NCBI GenBank assembly: GCA_004026145.2
Contig: CP034986.1
Span: forward strand, 6,688,929 to 6,752,928
Origin: Takifugu bimaculatus
Taxonomy: Eukaryota > Chordata > Actinopteri > Tetraodontiformes > Tetraodontidae
DNA: 64,000 nucleotides
Reading direction: 5' to 3'
Shown here: positions 44,873-55,221 of the stretch, piece by piece
Layout of the letters: each line of letters opens with the position of its first letter
How positions within the stretch are numbered: the stretch's first letter is position 1
Translations under genes and position numbers: made by a program
The notes under the pieces: generated by a model
The model's input: the letters and a program-made list of their open reading frames with translations, nothing else
The model's database searches: none
What the model was told of the DNA's origin: nothing

Positions 44873-47800
44873 AGGGGGTGTCTGCTCCCAGAGCTGCGAC
44901 GCTGATCCGAGTAAACATTATTAGCTGTGTTTTTTTGTCTTGCCCTAATAAAAGAGTTATTTGTCGGACATTTCCACCGTGCTACAAAGGGGACATTTAT
45001 AAGCCCAGGCCCAGGTTCGCCCCCAGGCCAACCCCAACAGAACAGATGGCGGTATTTTTAGCATGGCTGCTGCGTTAGCTACGTCTGCCCAGACATTGTG
45101 CGCGAAGGAGAAAGGAGGAGGAGGACATGGAGACGGAGTTTATTGTGTACAATGATGATCCGAACTGCTCTGAGAAGTGTTACATCAGTGGTGTAACGCA
45201 ACAACACTAACCCGAACCCGAACCCTAACCAAACCCATTTTAACCTGCCGGGATTCTGAAACTCTGCTCTGGTTTTCGTCTAAATGAAACTCGCCCTCCG
45301 AAAAATGTACGTGGAAACTACGAGACTTTTCATTGGGGAAGTGTTGACGTTACTCATTTTAATATATTGCATTTTGTGGCTCGTTGGAGGAAAGACTACA
45401 TTTAAAATTAAATAAAATAATTTTTAATTAGGTTGGACAGGAAGTTTACACCATTTCTCTCTGGGAAATAAAGTGCTTATCCTGCACAAACATTCAAAAT
45501 TAAGTTAAAGTGACTTTTATTTATTAGTACAAACCCGAGTGAAATGTCACATTTGAATTAAAACATTCTGTTTTCACAAACCTTCTGGCTCGGCTCAAAC
45601 GTGCACATTTAGGATCCGTTTGCGAAGCGCAGCGCGTGATTACAGTGAAGAATCCTGCCCTGAACCTCGGAGGGAAAGCGTGCGGTTATGCATGTGTTCT
45701 CCTGCAAGGCGAGTGTGGCGTCATTACATCACCACTTTTCCATGCCCGCTCTGTGTCTGAGTGTGTTTTGCCAGATTTGGGAGTGGGCAGGGTGCACCCT
45801 TCTCACCTTTTTTGCTAAATGTCATCCAGACCAAACCCGCGACACACATATCTCAGTCTAGCCTGGCAATTTCTGACTCTTTTACTTTTTCCCTTCCTCT
45901 CGTGAGCCGAGGATGAAAGTGTTGAACAGGAAACCTCAGCGAAAGAGAGCATCGCACAATCACAAGTACACAATCAGCCCAATTGGATGCTGCATCTTGG
46001 AGTGTGAAAGGGAGCCTTGTCTGGCTGCCTGAGGAACTCCCTTCGAATTGGACTGCGCGTGTGTGTGTGTGTGTGTGTGTGTGTGTAGGACTGGCAGGCA
46101 GACATACTAAACCACTCGACATCCATGTGGCAGCAAAATGCAGCTTGAAAAACAACTGCACTCTTACATGCACACACCCCAAGGGCTCCAGAGGCCAGCC
46201 AGCAGCCTGGTGTGTGTCCTGGTGTGTGAGTGTGTCCATGTGTGTGTGGGTGCCAAGTAAGAAGAGGAAGTGTACAGGAACTGTGAAAAGAGTTGGGGGT
46301 CAAAAGTGGTACACAGACAGCTCGCCAGAAAAAGAAGCAAAAAGTGCACGATGGAGATTAGGAATACGTACAAGTGTGGCGTTCTGCTCTAAATAGTGTG
46401 AGAATGTTCCAAAATTGGTTTCAAATTCAAAGAAATCTCTCGCTACTTGCTAGAGACTGAAACCACACAAGCAGGATGTAGCCGAGCAGGCGAGGCGCAG
46501 GAAACCAGAACGCTAGTGTCTTCACCTCCCGACAAAGGCCTCGACATCTGAAGAAGCTTAGCGGTAGCAGTGACAAACGCCGCCTCAGAGGTGGGGCCCG
46601 TGGGCCCGAATGCTAATTAGCAGCACTTTTCATCTCCAAAACGCAGTCTGGCAATCGGACGTTTCAAAGCAACGTGAAACAGCTCAGCAGAGCTGCGAAG
46701 GAGCTGAAGCATCTGTGCTCAATTTAGCTCACACAGAGAAACATCGCGACGTGACGTGGAGGCGAGAGAGGGATGAGCTGCCGCCAGCGACCCCAGAAAG
46801 AGGACGAGGACGCCTCGCGGCAAGAGAAGCGACGTCGGCCGCTTCTGCAGAGCCCGATGACGTCGCGGTGAATCCGAAGGGTGTCCGGCGAACACCTGGG
46901 ATGCCAAAAACGTTGTTCCGAGGAAGCATAGCAGCACAATATGCACAATCCACAGAAATAGCTCCTGCAGGGAGTTAAGACCAGAAGTGTTGCATCCTGG
47001 GAAACGCAGTTGGATGAACGTCAAACTAAATATACTAATCTGTCTGACATGGTTATCCAGAAATTAAACATTTGATTCAGACACACACATACGCAAGTCA
47101 ACTAGAGAACCGACGATATGTCACTTGCGTATATTTACATGTTCTCGTGTGTGCGCGCTTTGCATTGGTACATTTCTATTTTCCCAGGAGTAAACTGGGG
47201 TCAGACCAGTTAGTGTTGTCGCAGTCATTCGCAGTCCGGCCTCCGCGTGTTTGTTTGCTTTGCACATTTTTGTGAATCTGCGCTATGTGCACATGCGTGT
47301 GTGTTTTCACTGTAGACACATGTGAATGGTGTGTTTGTCCGCCAGCGCTAACGTTAGCGAGCGCGTGCGTGTGTGTGTAACACAGTAAGCTGCCCACGGG
47401 CTGATATATATTCTTTTCACTCAAACAGCCCATTTACAGTTCTGAGGTCGACTCCCTCTAGCTCTGCTGTGACCCAGACCATTTAGGGGTCGGCGTCAAA
47501 GCTGAACTCAGGTCAGCTTGCTAACTGACTCCAGCTCTGGTCCTCTTGGGGTGCACCCACAGCCGGCAGCTCGAGCTGGAGGACGGGGGTTCAAATGTGA
47601 GCGCGAGGGTGCTTCTGGTTGGATAATTGGCTAATTGAGGACTTTTGTTTCACCGGGTTTGTTCTCTCCGCACGTCAATCAATCCCGCGATTGTTAACGA
47701 GTGTGAACGAAACAGATCCATAGTCGGCTTCATCGGGACCGTGTAATGTCTCCCAGAAGGGACCCCCACGGAGGCGGACCTCTTTAAAACACCTAATATT

Positions 47801-49306
47801 CTTCTTCAGGCCTCCAGCAAATAAACTCAGACGGAGCCGTGTTTGGTTAAACTGGTCACAGCCTGTAGCCATATGCAGGCCTCCAACAAGGGGGTCAAGC
47901 CTGCGTGCGTGCGTGCGTTTACGCTGTTGCTCGCTGTGTGTTCAAAGATGAGCCCTGGAAACGTTTGCGCAGGATCTTTTTACATCCCCTCATGTTGGAG
48001 TAAACTTCATTTACTGTACACGACTCTGGGACGGCAGCCTTTGACCTGGAGCGTTGGTCGCTTCACGTTAAAGCTGAACTCTGATCACACCCTGCAGGCA
48101 TCCCCGAGCCGTTTTCATTGAATTAACCTTGTGTACGAGGGCTCCCTAAACATCTGCGTCTCCACGTTTACTTTTGGCTCCGGGAGCCCAGATGAGGGAA
48201 ATGCAAGTAACTTTTAGCATGTGGGGACTCACCCAAAACGGTCTGTTTGGGCCCCAAACCACAAAGAGAAGAAGTAGTTACTGGGGAGCTTTTAGAGGTG
48301 AACATCAAAGCTGGATCCTAAAAGGCTGGTTCAAATTTATGGCCAGCGTAAAAATCTGTCGTAAGAATCGCTGCCGAGCTGAAACTGGAAGGCCTTTTGC
48401 TTACTTTTTGTACCCATCCCATGATAGTGAGGGCGGAGACACTGATGATGCCCTGTTGGTCCCAAAAACTCTTGTTAGCATCCTAATTTTACCACCTTTT
48501 ATTAAGCCCTCCTCTTCGCTTCTGTTTCTAGGGTTCAGGTTTCCACGCATCTCGGAGGCAAAAGTACGGGAACGTGTTCAAGACCCATCTGCTGGGCCGC
48601 CCTCTGATCCGGGTGACAGGTGCCGAGAACATCCGGAAGGTGCTGATGGGCGAGCACACGCTGGTGACGGTGGACTGGCCTCAGAGCACCTCCACCCTGC
48701 TGGGGCCCAACTCGCTGGCCAACAGCATCGGAGACATCCACCGCAAGAAGAGAAAGGTCAGCAGCACGAGCGGCGTTATGTCTAAATCTGAGCCCCCGCC
48801 CCGCAGAGACGATCTCTCCTTTTCTGTGTTTCCTTTCTATCATTCTGTCTCACTTTTATTTCTCCTTTTCTCTTTCTCGTGCCAGGACGATTTCAGGTAA
48901 TCAGCCACTTACCTCTCCCTCCTATTATCCGTTTTCCCCGAGGCAAATGCCTCTCCTGCTCTCTCTCTCTCTCACGCACTCTCACACACACACACACACA
49001 CACACACACAGCCCCAGAATCAGAAGCAGGGAATGCTGTGTTGTCCTGTAAATTAGTCTCCGGGCTTCTCTCTGTAGATCCTCCGAGAAGGAAGAAGAGG
49101 AAGGAAATCTTTTTTTAGATGGGTTTCAAAGTGAGGGGAGCGAGGTCAGGTTTCGTTCCCGAGGTGCCCGAGGACAGTGAGGGGTCGGCTGGGTCTAATC
49201 TAGGCCCTGATCCCCTGGCCTCTCCCCGGAGACCCTGGCACTAACCTCATGTAATGACCCCTGATTAGGAAGCCTGCCTCCAACACAGCACAAAGAGGGG
49301 CTTTCA

Positions 49307-49337
<31 letters not shown>

Positions 49338-51170
49338 CTGAACATTCCTCGGCCCCTTAACACAAAAACAGCTATACAAAGAGTGATGCTGGTTGTACGC
49401 TTTACTGAAGTGTCGTCGAGTAGGATTCAGATCCCGTGCTTCTTACACGGTCGTGGGGGTTGTTGATGGCTGCGTTGGGATACTTCCACAAAATCTTTGG
49501 TGAAATCTTTTATATTTAGTGAAATTCAGAAGCCCAAACCCTGATAAAAGTTTAACCCTCCTGAAGCAAGTCACAGATTAGCAGCTGTGTGTGTGTGTGT
49601 GTGTTGTGTGTGTGTGTGTGTGTGTGTGCTGGCAGTGCTCCTTCCTGTTTTCTGGGTAATAAAAACTGCATTAACAGACAGAAGCAAAGCGGCATCAACT
49701 GAGAGAAAGAATAATTGACTGGCATGGTGTCTGACCCACTGGACCAGAACTCTTCTGTGTGGTGCGTGTGTGTGTGTGCGTACGTGCGCGTGCCTTTGCT
49801 CTCCTTGCGGTTTTTTGTACGGAAAAACAATCTTCACACAGCACATTAGCTTTTGGTGGATCAACAGAGCCAGCCAGTTTCCATATAACCCTGTGTTAAG
49901 CTAGGAAACTAACTCCCTCAAAGAGCCACAGCAGCAGCCGGGTTTTCCACGAGGGACCAATCAGAGCCAAACGGGACCAGACAGACTCACACACCATCCC
50001 TGAATGAAAGCAAAAGATCAGAAAATGCATATCCCTGATCCTACGATCTGTCACCATAGAGACAAATATCTGCAGGCACCAAATATGAGCAGAGCAGCAC
50101 TAAAGATGCTCCAGCGGAGCCCCGATGGCGTATGGTAACTGGAATACGAGATGTTGGAGCATCTGTGCAAGCCTAAATTCAGAGAAAGAGGAGAAGAAGG
50201 AATCAAAACTGAAGCTGTTGAGTTTTTTTTTTTTTTTAAATACCGCACTCAATCCTGACGCGACCTGTGCTTCTGCTCACTGCCAGTAGAGGGCGTCGCA
50301 AAATCTGAGCCCTGGCCTGTTCTATCTGCAGCGCTCTGATGTGGAGGTTTAACACATTATCACTGCCAGGCAGTTTTCCTGTGATAGAACAATGATCTAG
50401 GTCCAAATTCTGGACACAGTCTGCAACATTAACATCAGAAAGGTCGTGCGGGTATAATTTAACTGAGCCTGTGCACCGTCTCACATTAATTCTCCCCACT
50501 GTTTTGCATATTTCCACAGTATATTTTCCCTGAAGGCAGCAGAAATTTATTTAAAAGAATGAAATATAATATATTTAGAGCTTGTCTGACAAAATGACAC
50601 TTAATGCAACTTGGATGCATTTGTGTATCACAGGTCCTAAAGACGCTTCCTTAAAATAATGGTACATTCACCTCCTGTGCGTCAAATCCACCAGAGTTTC
50701 ACACCTAAAGCGTCTCAGCGTTCACAGAGCAATCGTCTGATCCTAAGGGAAGAAAGGAATAGACTTTTTAGAAAGAAGGATGGATGAAAAGGGCAGGGAG
50801 AGACGGGAAAAGGTGGGAGTAAAGAACGAGGGAGAGAGAGGGAGGGAGAAAAGGAGGGCAGAGGGAAGAATAAAGGAGTATTTACATGTCTGTGGAACCA
50901 GCAGCTCGCAGCACTTTCACATAATTTAAGACATATGGACGTTATTAGGACGACTGTGTCTGTGTGCGCAGGAGACTGGGAGAGTGTGTGTGCGCGACAG
51001 CGTGTCTTTGCGCTGCGAGCTGGAGAAGACAGTCACGTTTTTGTGGTCTAGCAAATGACTGTTGTGCCGAACAATCTCCCACACCACAACCGCCCCCCCT
51101 CCTGCGTGGAACGTGGACTGTCCCAGAGTGACACTGCGTAAAAAAAACTCCAACACTTTGATTGGTAGCA

Positions 51171-51202
<32 letters not shown>

Positions 51203-51269
51203 ACCTGTAGTTACCTTCCAGAGTCTGTCGGACTGAAAGGCTGGGCCTGTGGTACCCGAGTCTTGCTGC

Positions 51270-51336
<67 letters not shown>

Positions 51337-54300
51337 CTCAGTCAAATTGACGAGTTACAGATAATCAGAGGGGTTAAATGGCTAAATTCACGACAACACA
51401 AAGCCTTTTCTCTCTTTCTGAGATTGATCAAACGACTCATGAAAGGTCAAAAAAACGAGCGGCTTGAGTTGGAGTTGAACCGTTTTGGTCGTATCCAAGC
51501 CAACCACAGAACTGGGGGGGTGGGGGGGGGGTGACATAATCACCAGTGAGGCCGTAGCCAAACGAAGGCCGAACCTATGGTCAAACACCCACGCTGGCTT
51601 TAACCGGCTCCCCAAACCAGCTAAACCGACCGTCTAACAACCATGACGGCCTCGTGTTTCTCGGGCTGTTCTGAGGTCACACGGTGCGTGTAATCCCCTG
51701 AGGTGAGGGGTGGCCGGCAGGTCACGTAAACCGATATGACAAGTATAGATTCTGGGTGTGGGCCGGCACGCTTCCATACTGTAGCAGCTGATCAGACTAG
51801 CGTTGAGCTAAAAACACAGAAACCTGTGCAGTTGTTGGGAAGAGAGCACATTGAAGTCAAAGTTGATGCCCGACTGATGGTTTGGTGGCTGAGACATCAA
51901 CCTCAACAACCACACGAGCCCCCACTGGCCTGAGTTCAAGTCCTACTAGAAGCTGCTCCCCAAGAACCCCCACCCATCCAAGGCTTGGCTACCCTGCCCC
52001 CAATTTCCAGCCGTACTGACACATTTGGTCTAGTATCAATAAGCTGTCACAAATGTACTGGAAAACTGAGGAAATGAACAAAGTAATGATAGAAGATTCT
52101 GGGCATCTGTGTAGGAATAAAAAATGAAGACAATAAATGAAGCGGGTGTCTGATCGAACAGACACTGTTTGTTCGCCTCTAATGCAACAATCGAAAAATG
52201 TTCCATTAGGAAAAATAAAATAGGAAACATGTGTATGGAAATGACAACTGCTGCAGGAGGAGAGGCCAGCGTTATAAATTCAGGAGGGTTTAGACAGTCT
52301 GCGCCCGTCAAAATCGGCGCTCAAACACTCAACGGTTACGCAACTTATTGAAAATAAGGTGAATAAATATAGAAAAACATGCACTCTCGGCCAGCCCGCT
52401 AACGCTTTCACTCATGTGAAATGTTCCTCGCTCCCTCTCTGAGGGCTGTTTTGGTGGGCAAATCTCAGACCGTTACGTGTTCAAACAGTCCTGACGACTG
52501 GTGACGGATTCCTACAAAGAAATACTGCGACAAGCAGCCAAGGCCGACTTACCCCCCCCTTTCCTTTTTTTTTTTTTGCTCTTTCTGCCTGTCAGTCTAA
52601 TTCTGCTGACTACAGGGGAAAAGCCTCCATAACCTATAAGTCTCTGCAAAGGAGAGAGAGCGGGAGGGATTTGAGGATTAATTAATACTGAGCACAGAGA
52701 AAGAAAGAAGCAGCAAGTAAAAATCTATAGAAATGTCTGCGTGCAGAGACGTGACGCGACGTGCCTCTCGCTGTGTTTCTACAGGTGTTTGCCAAAGTCT
52801 TTAGTCACGAGGCCTTGGAGTCCTACCTGCCAAAAATCCAACAGGTCATCCAGGAGAGCCTCCGCGTTTGGAGCTCCAACCCTGAGCCCATTAACGTCTA
52901 CAGGTACGCTGGGAGGGGGGAATCTGATCACAAGAGCGTAAATAAAAGCTCATCTTGGATTCTAAGCGTGCTGCCCACCCCGCAGGGAGAGCCAGCGACT
53001 GTCGTTCACCATGGCGGTGAGGGTGCTGCTGGGGTTCAGGGTGTCCGAGGAGGAGATGAAGCATCTGTTCTCAACCTTTCAGGACTTTGTGGACAACCTC
53101 TTCAGCTTGCCCATAGACCTGCCATTTAGTGGCTACAGGAAGGTAAGCGCGGAACCGCTTCGATGCCGCTGTGACCAGCTTTTGCTTAGATATCAACCGG
53201 GTGGCTGCCGCTTTGCAGGGCATCCGTGCACGAGACACCCTGCAGAAGAGCATAGAGAAGGCCATCAGGGAGAAGCCGCTGTGTTCCCAGGGGAAGGATT
53301 ACAGCGACGCCCTGGACGTTCTGATGGAGAGCGCCAAGGAGAACGGCTCCGAACTCACCATGCAGGAACTGAAGGTAGCAGGACGCACTCGTGTTCATTT
53401 ACAAGCCGTGTTTCTACGGTGACGAACCCGGCTAAACACACCTAACGTGATGTGTCAGACAAATAGCTTGCGACACGATGCGCATCCCTCTAAAATCCGC
53501 CTGCATGGATGCTAAGCTGATAGCCATCGGCAGATAGTAGCGCACACGCTGGCGGACAGGCACACCCTCTATTTACCTATTAAAGTAATTCAGTGGAATT
53601 TCGTGGAAACTCAACTCTCTGTGGTTTCTGGGTTAAGTCCAGGGCCAAAAATAAGTCGACGCTCCTCCTACGAGGAGTCTGAAAGAGGCCTCCTGTACGC
53701 ACACACATACTGTATATAAATACACACTCAGAATGAACCAGGGAGCCCTGTAGCAGAGGCCCAAGCTGCAGCACTTTCCTACATCTCAAGACATGCAGAC
53801 ACACTGTATATACCACACAGTACGTAGGCTGTGGCCAAGATGTGTTTTGACACAGATGATGGCAAATGAGAGGTTTCTAATGAGAGTCGTGCTGCCCGAC
53901 CTCACTGTTATTTATTCCAATACCTTAATAATGGGTCTAGCACAGCAGGGTTGAGGTTCTTATTGGATCCCAGTGCAGGACTTTTGAGGAATTAAAAGCG
54001 GCGCACTTGTGCTAACCTGAACTGGCTTCTGGGATTTACGCTTTTGCGGTGTTGTCGTTGAACAAATGGGACGCTAGGCCTTCCGTGGTCGGAGATCCTG
54101 GGGGCCACAGGATCCAGCTACCGATTCTTAACGACCTCTGGTTCCATAGGAGTCCACCATCGAGCTGATCTTCGCAGCCTTTGCCACCACGGCCAGTGCC
54201 AGCACCTCCCTCATCATGCAGCTCCTCCGCCATCCTCCGGTCCTGGAGCGGCTGAGGGAGGAGCTGAGGGCCAGGGGTCTGCTCCACAACGGATGCCTGT

Positions 54301-54962
54301 GCCCTGAAGGAGAGCTGAGGCTGGACACCATCGTGAGCCTCAAATACCTGGACTGCATCATCAAGGAGGTGCTGAGACTCTTCACGCCCGTGTCGGGCGC
54401 CTACCGAACAGCCATGCAGACTTTTGAACTCGATGTAAGTGGCTAAAATCTTCTCTCTTTTCCTCCCAGTAGTAATATCTCACCCACTGCAGGGATATCC
54501 CACGTGTTGCACAGTTAAAGCCCTCAAAGGTTCACTGCTGACAAGTTTTCACTAACATTCTGGCTACAGGGGGTGCAGATCCCAAAGGGCTGGAGTGTGA
54601 TGTACAGCATTCGGGACACCCATGATACCTCGACTGTCTTCAAGGATGTGGATGTGTTTGACCCCGATCGCTTCAGCCAGGAACGTGGGGAAGACAAAGA
54701 GGGACGTTTCCACTACCTGCCCTTCGGCGGCGGCGTCCGCTCCTGCCTGGGGAAGCAGCTAGCCACCCTCTTCCTGCGTATCTTAGCCATCGAGCTGGCC
54801 AGTACCAGCCGATTCGAGCTGGCGACCCGGCAGTTCCCCCGCGTCATCACTGTGCCTGTGGTTCACCCCGTGGATGGACTAAAGGTCAAGTTCTACGGCT
54901 TGGACTCCAACCAAAACGAGATCATGGCTAAGTCTGAAGAGCTTTTGGGGGCCGCCGTCTGA
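39197..54962 (+). CDS. cyp26b1: cyp26b1, retinoic-acid hydroxylase CYP26B1 (complete, 7 coding exons)
   Basis: CYP26B1 is an ER-bound cytochrome P450 that oxidises all-trans retinoic acid to 4-hydroxy and further polar products. It shapes retinoic-acid gradients in hindbrain, limb/fin, skeleton and gonad. Segments: 39197-39400, 48532-48756, 52785-52903, 52986-53142, 53219-53374, 54150-54434, 54570-54962. They total 512 codons plus TGA, exactly the human length. Motifs: an N-terminal hydrophobic anchor (about residues 8-30); the proline-containing hinge LPMPKGSMGFPFIGE; I-helix AAFATTAS (296-303); K-helix ExxR (E360-R363); and heme loop FGGGVRSCLG with Cys441. The start was chosen because MLFDSFDLVSALATLAACLV aligns with the human N-terminus and ATCACCATGC has A at -3. 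No frameshift or missing key residue is seen. Confidence 0.97.
40053..40060 (+). promoter_or_regulatory. intronic TATA box, possible alternative promoter
   Basis: TATAAAAG in the context GTGCACCGTATAAAAGGGCC, a near-ideal TATA box in the CpG-rich start of cyp26b1 intron 1. No downstream first exon can be named, and the N-terminal anchor is in exon 1. It could serve a noncoding or alternative transcript. Confidence 0.3.
40130..40260 (+). promoter_or_regulatory. cyp26b1: candidate intron-1 regulatory element with inverted GATA sites
   Basis: Unique sequence with GTGCAATTAGAG, CTTTAATTAGGGG (homeodomain cores) and TTATCAG-CCGA-CTGATAA (40233-40250), a perfect 7-bp inverted repeat formed by two GATA sites. 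Confidence 0.35.
40446..40490 (+). repeat. compound (GC)n(TG)n(AG)n repeat
   Basis: About 20 nt of GC alternation, then about 15 nt of TG, then AG x5. The alternating purine-pyrimidine part is a potential Z-DNA tract in the promoter-proximal intron. Confidence 0.9.
44530..44820 (+). promoter_or_regulatory. cyp26b1: candidate intron-1 enhancer-like block
   Basis: AT-rich unique sequence with AATAAATATTAATCAG, GATTTGCATAAACAAAATG (POU- and FOX-like cores) and AGAAATAATTTGGC, ending just before a TG microsatellite. No conservation test was possible. Confidence 0.3.
44826..44871 (+). repeat. (TG)n microsatellite
   Basis: 46 nt of TG with one CTG interruption. Confidence 0.95.
48532..48756 (+). 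CDS. cyp26b1: cyp26b1 coding exon 2 (75 codons)
   Basis: Acceptor GTTTCTAG and donor AAG|GTCAGC, phase 0 at both ends. It encodes GSGFHASRRQKYGNVFKTHL, then LGRPLIRVTGAENIRKVLMG and on to GDIHRKKRK. A human splice variant lacking the 75-residue exon 2 has been reported; here too the exon is symmetric and could be skipped in frame. Confidence 0.96.
51271..51335 (+). repeat. (TG)32 microsatellite
   Basis: 65 nt of uninterrupted TG. Confidence 0.97.
51880..51990 (+). mobile_element. possible tRNA-derived SINE head
   Basis: An A-box-like TGGCTGAGACA starts at 51886 and a B-box-like AGTTCAAGTCC at 51933-51943 (9 of 11 match GGTTCGANTCC). The 47-nt spacing is close to a tRNA gene's. The following C-rich, unstructured sequence has no tRNA 3' end. 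The family is not recognised, and target-site duplications were not found by eye. Confidence 0.3.
52785..52903 (+). CDS. cyp26b1: cyp26b1 coding exon 3
   Basis: Acceptor TTCTACAG and donor CTACAG|GTACGC. It encodes VFAKVFSHEALESYLPKIQQ and ends PEPINVY plus AG of an arginine codon (phase 2). Confidence 0.95.
52904..52985 (+). other. cyp26b1: 82-nt cyp26b1 intron, apparently absent from human CYP26B1
   Basis: GTACGC...CCGCAG. Its length is not a multiple of three, so retention would shift the frame. Splicing is therefore needed to give the conserved 512-residue protein. As I recall it, human CYP26B1 has six exons, with exons 3 and 4 here as one 92-codon exon. Confidence 0.8.
52986..53142 (+). 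CDS. cyp26b1: cyp26b1 coding exon 4
   Basis: Acceptor CACCCCGCAG and donor AAG|GTAAGC. It completes the arginine codon and encodes ESQRLSFTMAVRVLLGFRVS, then EEEMKHLFSTFQDFVDNLFS and LPIDLPFSGYRK. It is separated from exon 3 by only 82 nt. Confidence 0.95.
53219..53374 (+). CDS. cyp26b1: cyp26b1 coding exon 5 (52 codons)
   Basis: Acceptor CTTTGCAG and donor AAG|GTAGCA, phase 0. It encodes GIRARDTLQKSIEKAIREKP, then LCSQGKDYSDALDVLMESAK and ENGSELTMQELK. The intron before it is 76 nt. Confidence 0.95.
53375..54149 (+). other. cyp26b1: cyp26b1 intron between exons 5 and 6
   Basis: A 775-nt GT-AG intron of unique sequence; nothing else is recognised. Confidence 0.85.
54150..54434 (+). CDS. cyp26b1: cyp26b1 coding exon 6 (95 codons), I-helix and ExxR
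   Basis: Acceptor TTCCATAG and donor GAT|GTAAGT, phase 0. It encodes ESTIELIFAAFATTASASTS (I-helix) and, later, IIKEVLRLFTPVSGAYRTAM with the K-helix ExxR. The CYP26B1-type AAxATT replaces the usual P450 AGxxT. Human has Y where this protein has F298. Confidence 0.96.
54570..54962 (+). CDS. cyp26b1: cyp26b1 terminal coding exon 7, heme-binding loop
   Basis: Acceptor GGCTACAG. It encodes GVQIPKGWSVMYSIRDTHDT and continues through HYLPFGGGVRSCLGKQLATL with the heme-thiolate Cys441. It ends LDSNQNEIMAKSEELLGAAV and TGA at 54960-54962. Confidence 0.97.
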   Translation, partial: GVQIPKGWSVMYSIRDTHDTSTVFKDVDVFDPDRFSQERGEDKEGRFHYLPFGGGVRSCLGKQLATLFLRILAIELASTSRFELATRQFPRVITVPVVHPVDGLKVKFYGLDSNQNEIMAKSEELLGAAV

Positions 54963-55215
54963 AGGGCCCTAATAGTCAGGGGGAGGGGGGGTTTAAAAAG
55001 TCTTTACGCAGAAGCTTGTGAGAATGGAAGAATTTCAAACTCTTTTTCTTCTCCAACTTTGTTCTGCACAGTTGGAGGGTCCTTTTCAGACTAAAAGAAA
55101 AAGTCTATCCTCGCAACTGGTGATGATCAGGACTTTCCTCTGAGAAACAGAAGCTGCCAAAAAGTTCTTAATCAATCTCTCGTCTGTGTATTTTTAAAGA
55201 GCATTGTGTATTAAA

Positions 55216-55221
55216 AATAAA
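55216..55221 (+). terminator. cyp26b1: possible proximal cyp26b1 poly(A) signal
   Basis: AATAAA in TTAAAAATAAAAGC, 254 nt after the stop. The downstream GT-rich element is weak, so it may be a minor site. Confidence 0.35.

Larger units (their letters stand above)
39401..48531 (+). other. cyp26b1: cyp26b1 intron 1 (9.1 kb)
   Basis: CpG-rich for the first kilobase. It contains a TATAAAAG box (40053), an inverted GATA pair (40233-40250), a GC/TG/AG compound repeat (40446-40490), a (CGG)n stretch (about 41523-41538), CA/TG arrays (41682-41716, 43650-43676, 44826-44871, 46056-46087), C/T-rich sequence (about 43740-44050) and enhancer-like blocks (about 40130-40260, 44530-44820). A telomere-like CCCGAA/CCCTAA run lies near 45210-45233. 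No embedded gene is recognised. Confidence 0.8.
48757..52784 (+). other. cyp26b1: cyp26b1 intron 2 (4.0 kb)
   Basis: It contains CA/TG arrays (48984-49010, 49312-49337, 49586-49628, 51174-51201, 51271-51335), a T15 run (50224-50238), GA-rich sequence (about 50740-50880), a G-rich run (51513-51531) and a tRNA-like SINE candidate (about 51880-51990). No gene is recognised. Confidence 0.8.

Noticed and set aside
47346..47359. 14-bp palindrome CGCTAACGTTAGCG
   Set aside because: Perfect but short, and isolated in CpG-bearing intron sequence. No copies or flanking structure were seen, so it is not reported as a finding.
48174..48785. 203-codon frame overlapping cyp26b1 exon 2
   Set aside because: It reads exon 2 in the wrong frame. 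The CYP26B1 frame with proper splice sites (48532-48756) explains the sequence.
52761..53129. Read-through frame across cyp26b1 exons 3 and 4
   Set aside because: The frame stays open through the 82-nt intron, but its length is not a multiple of three. The downstream part is out of frame with the conserved protein, so splicing is the correct reading.
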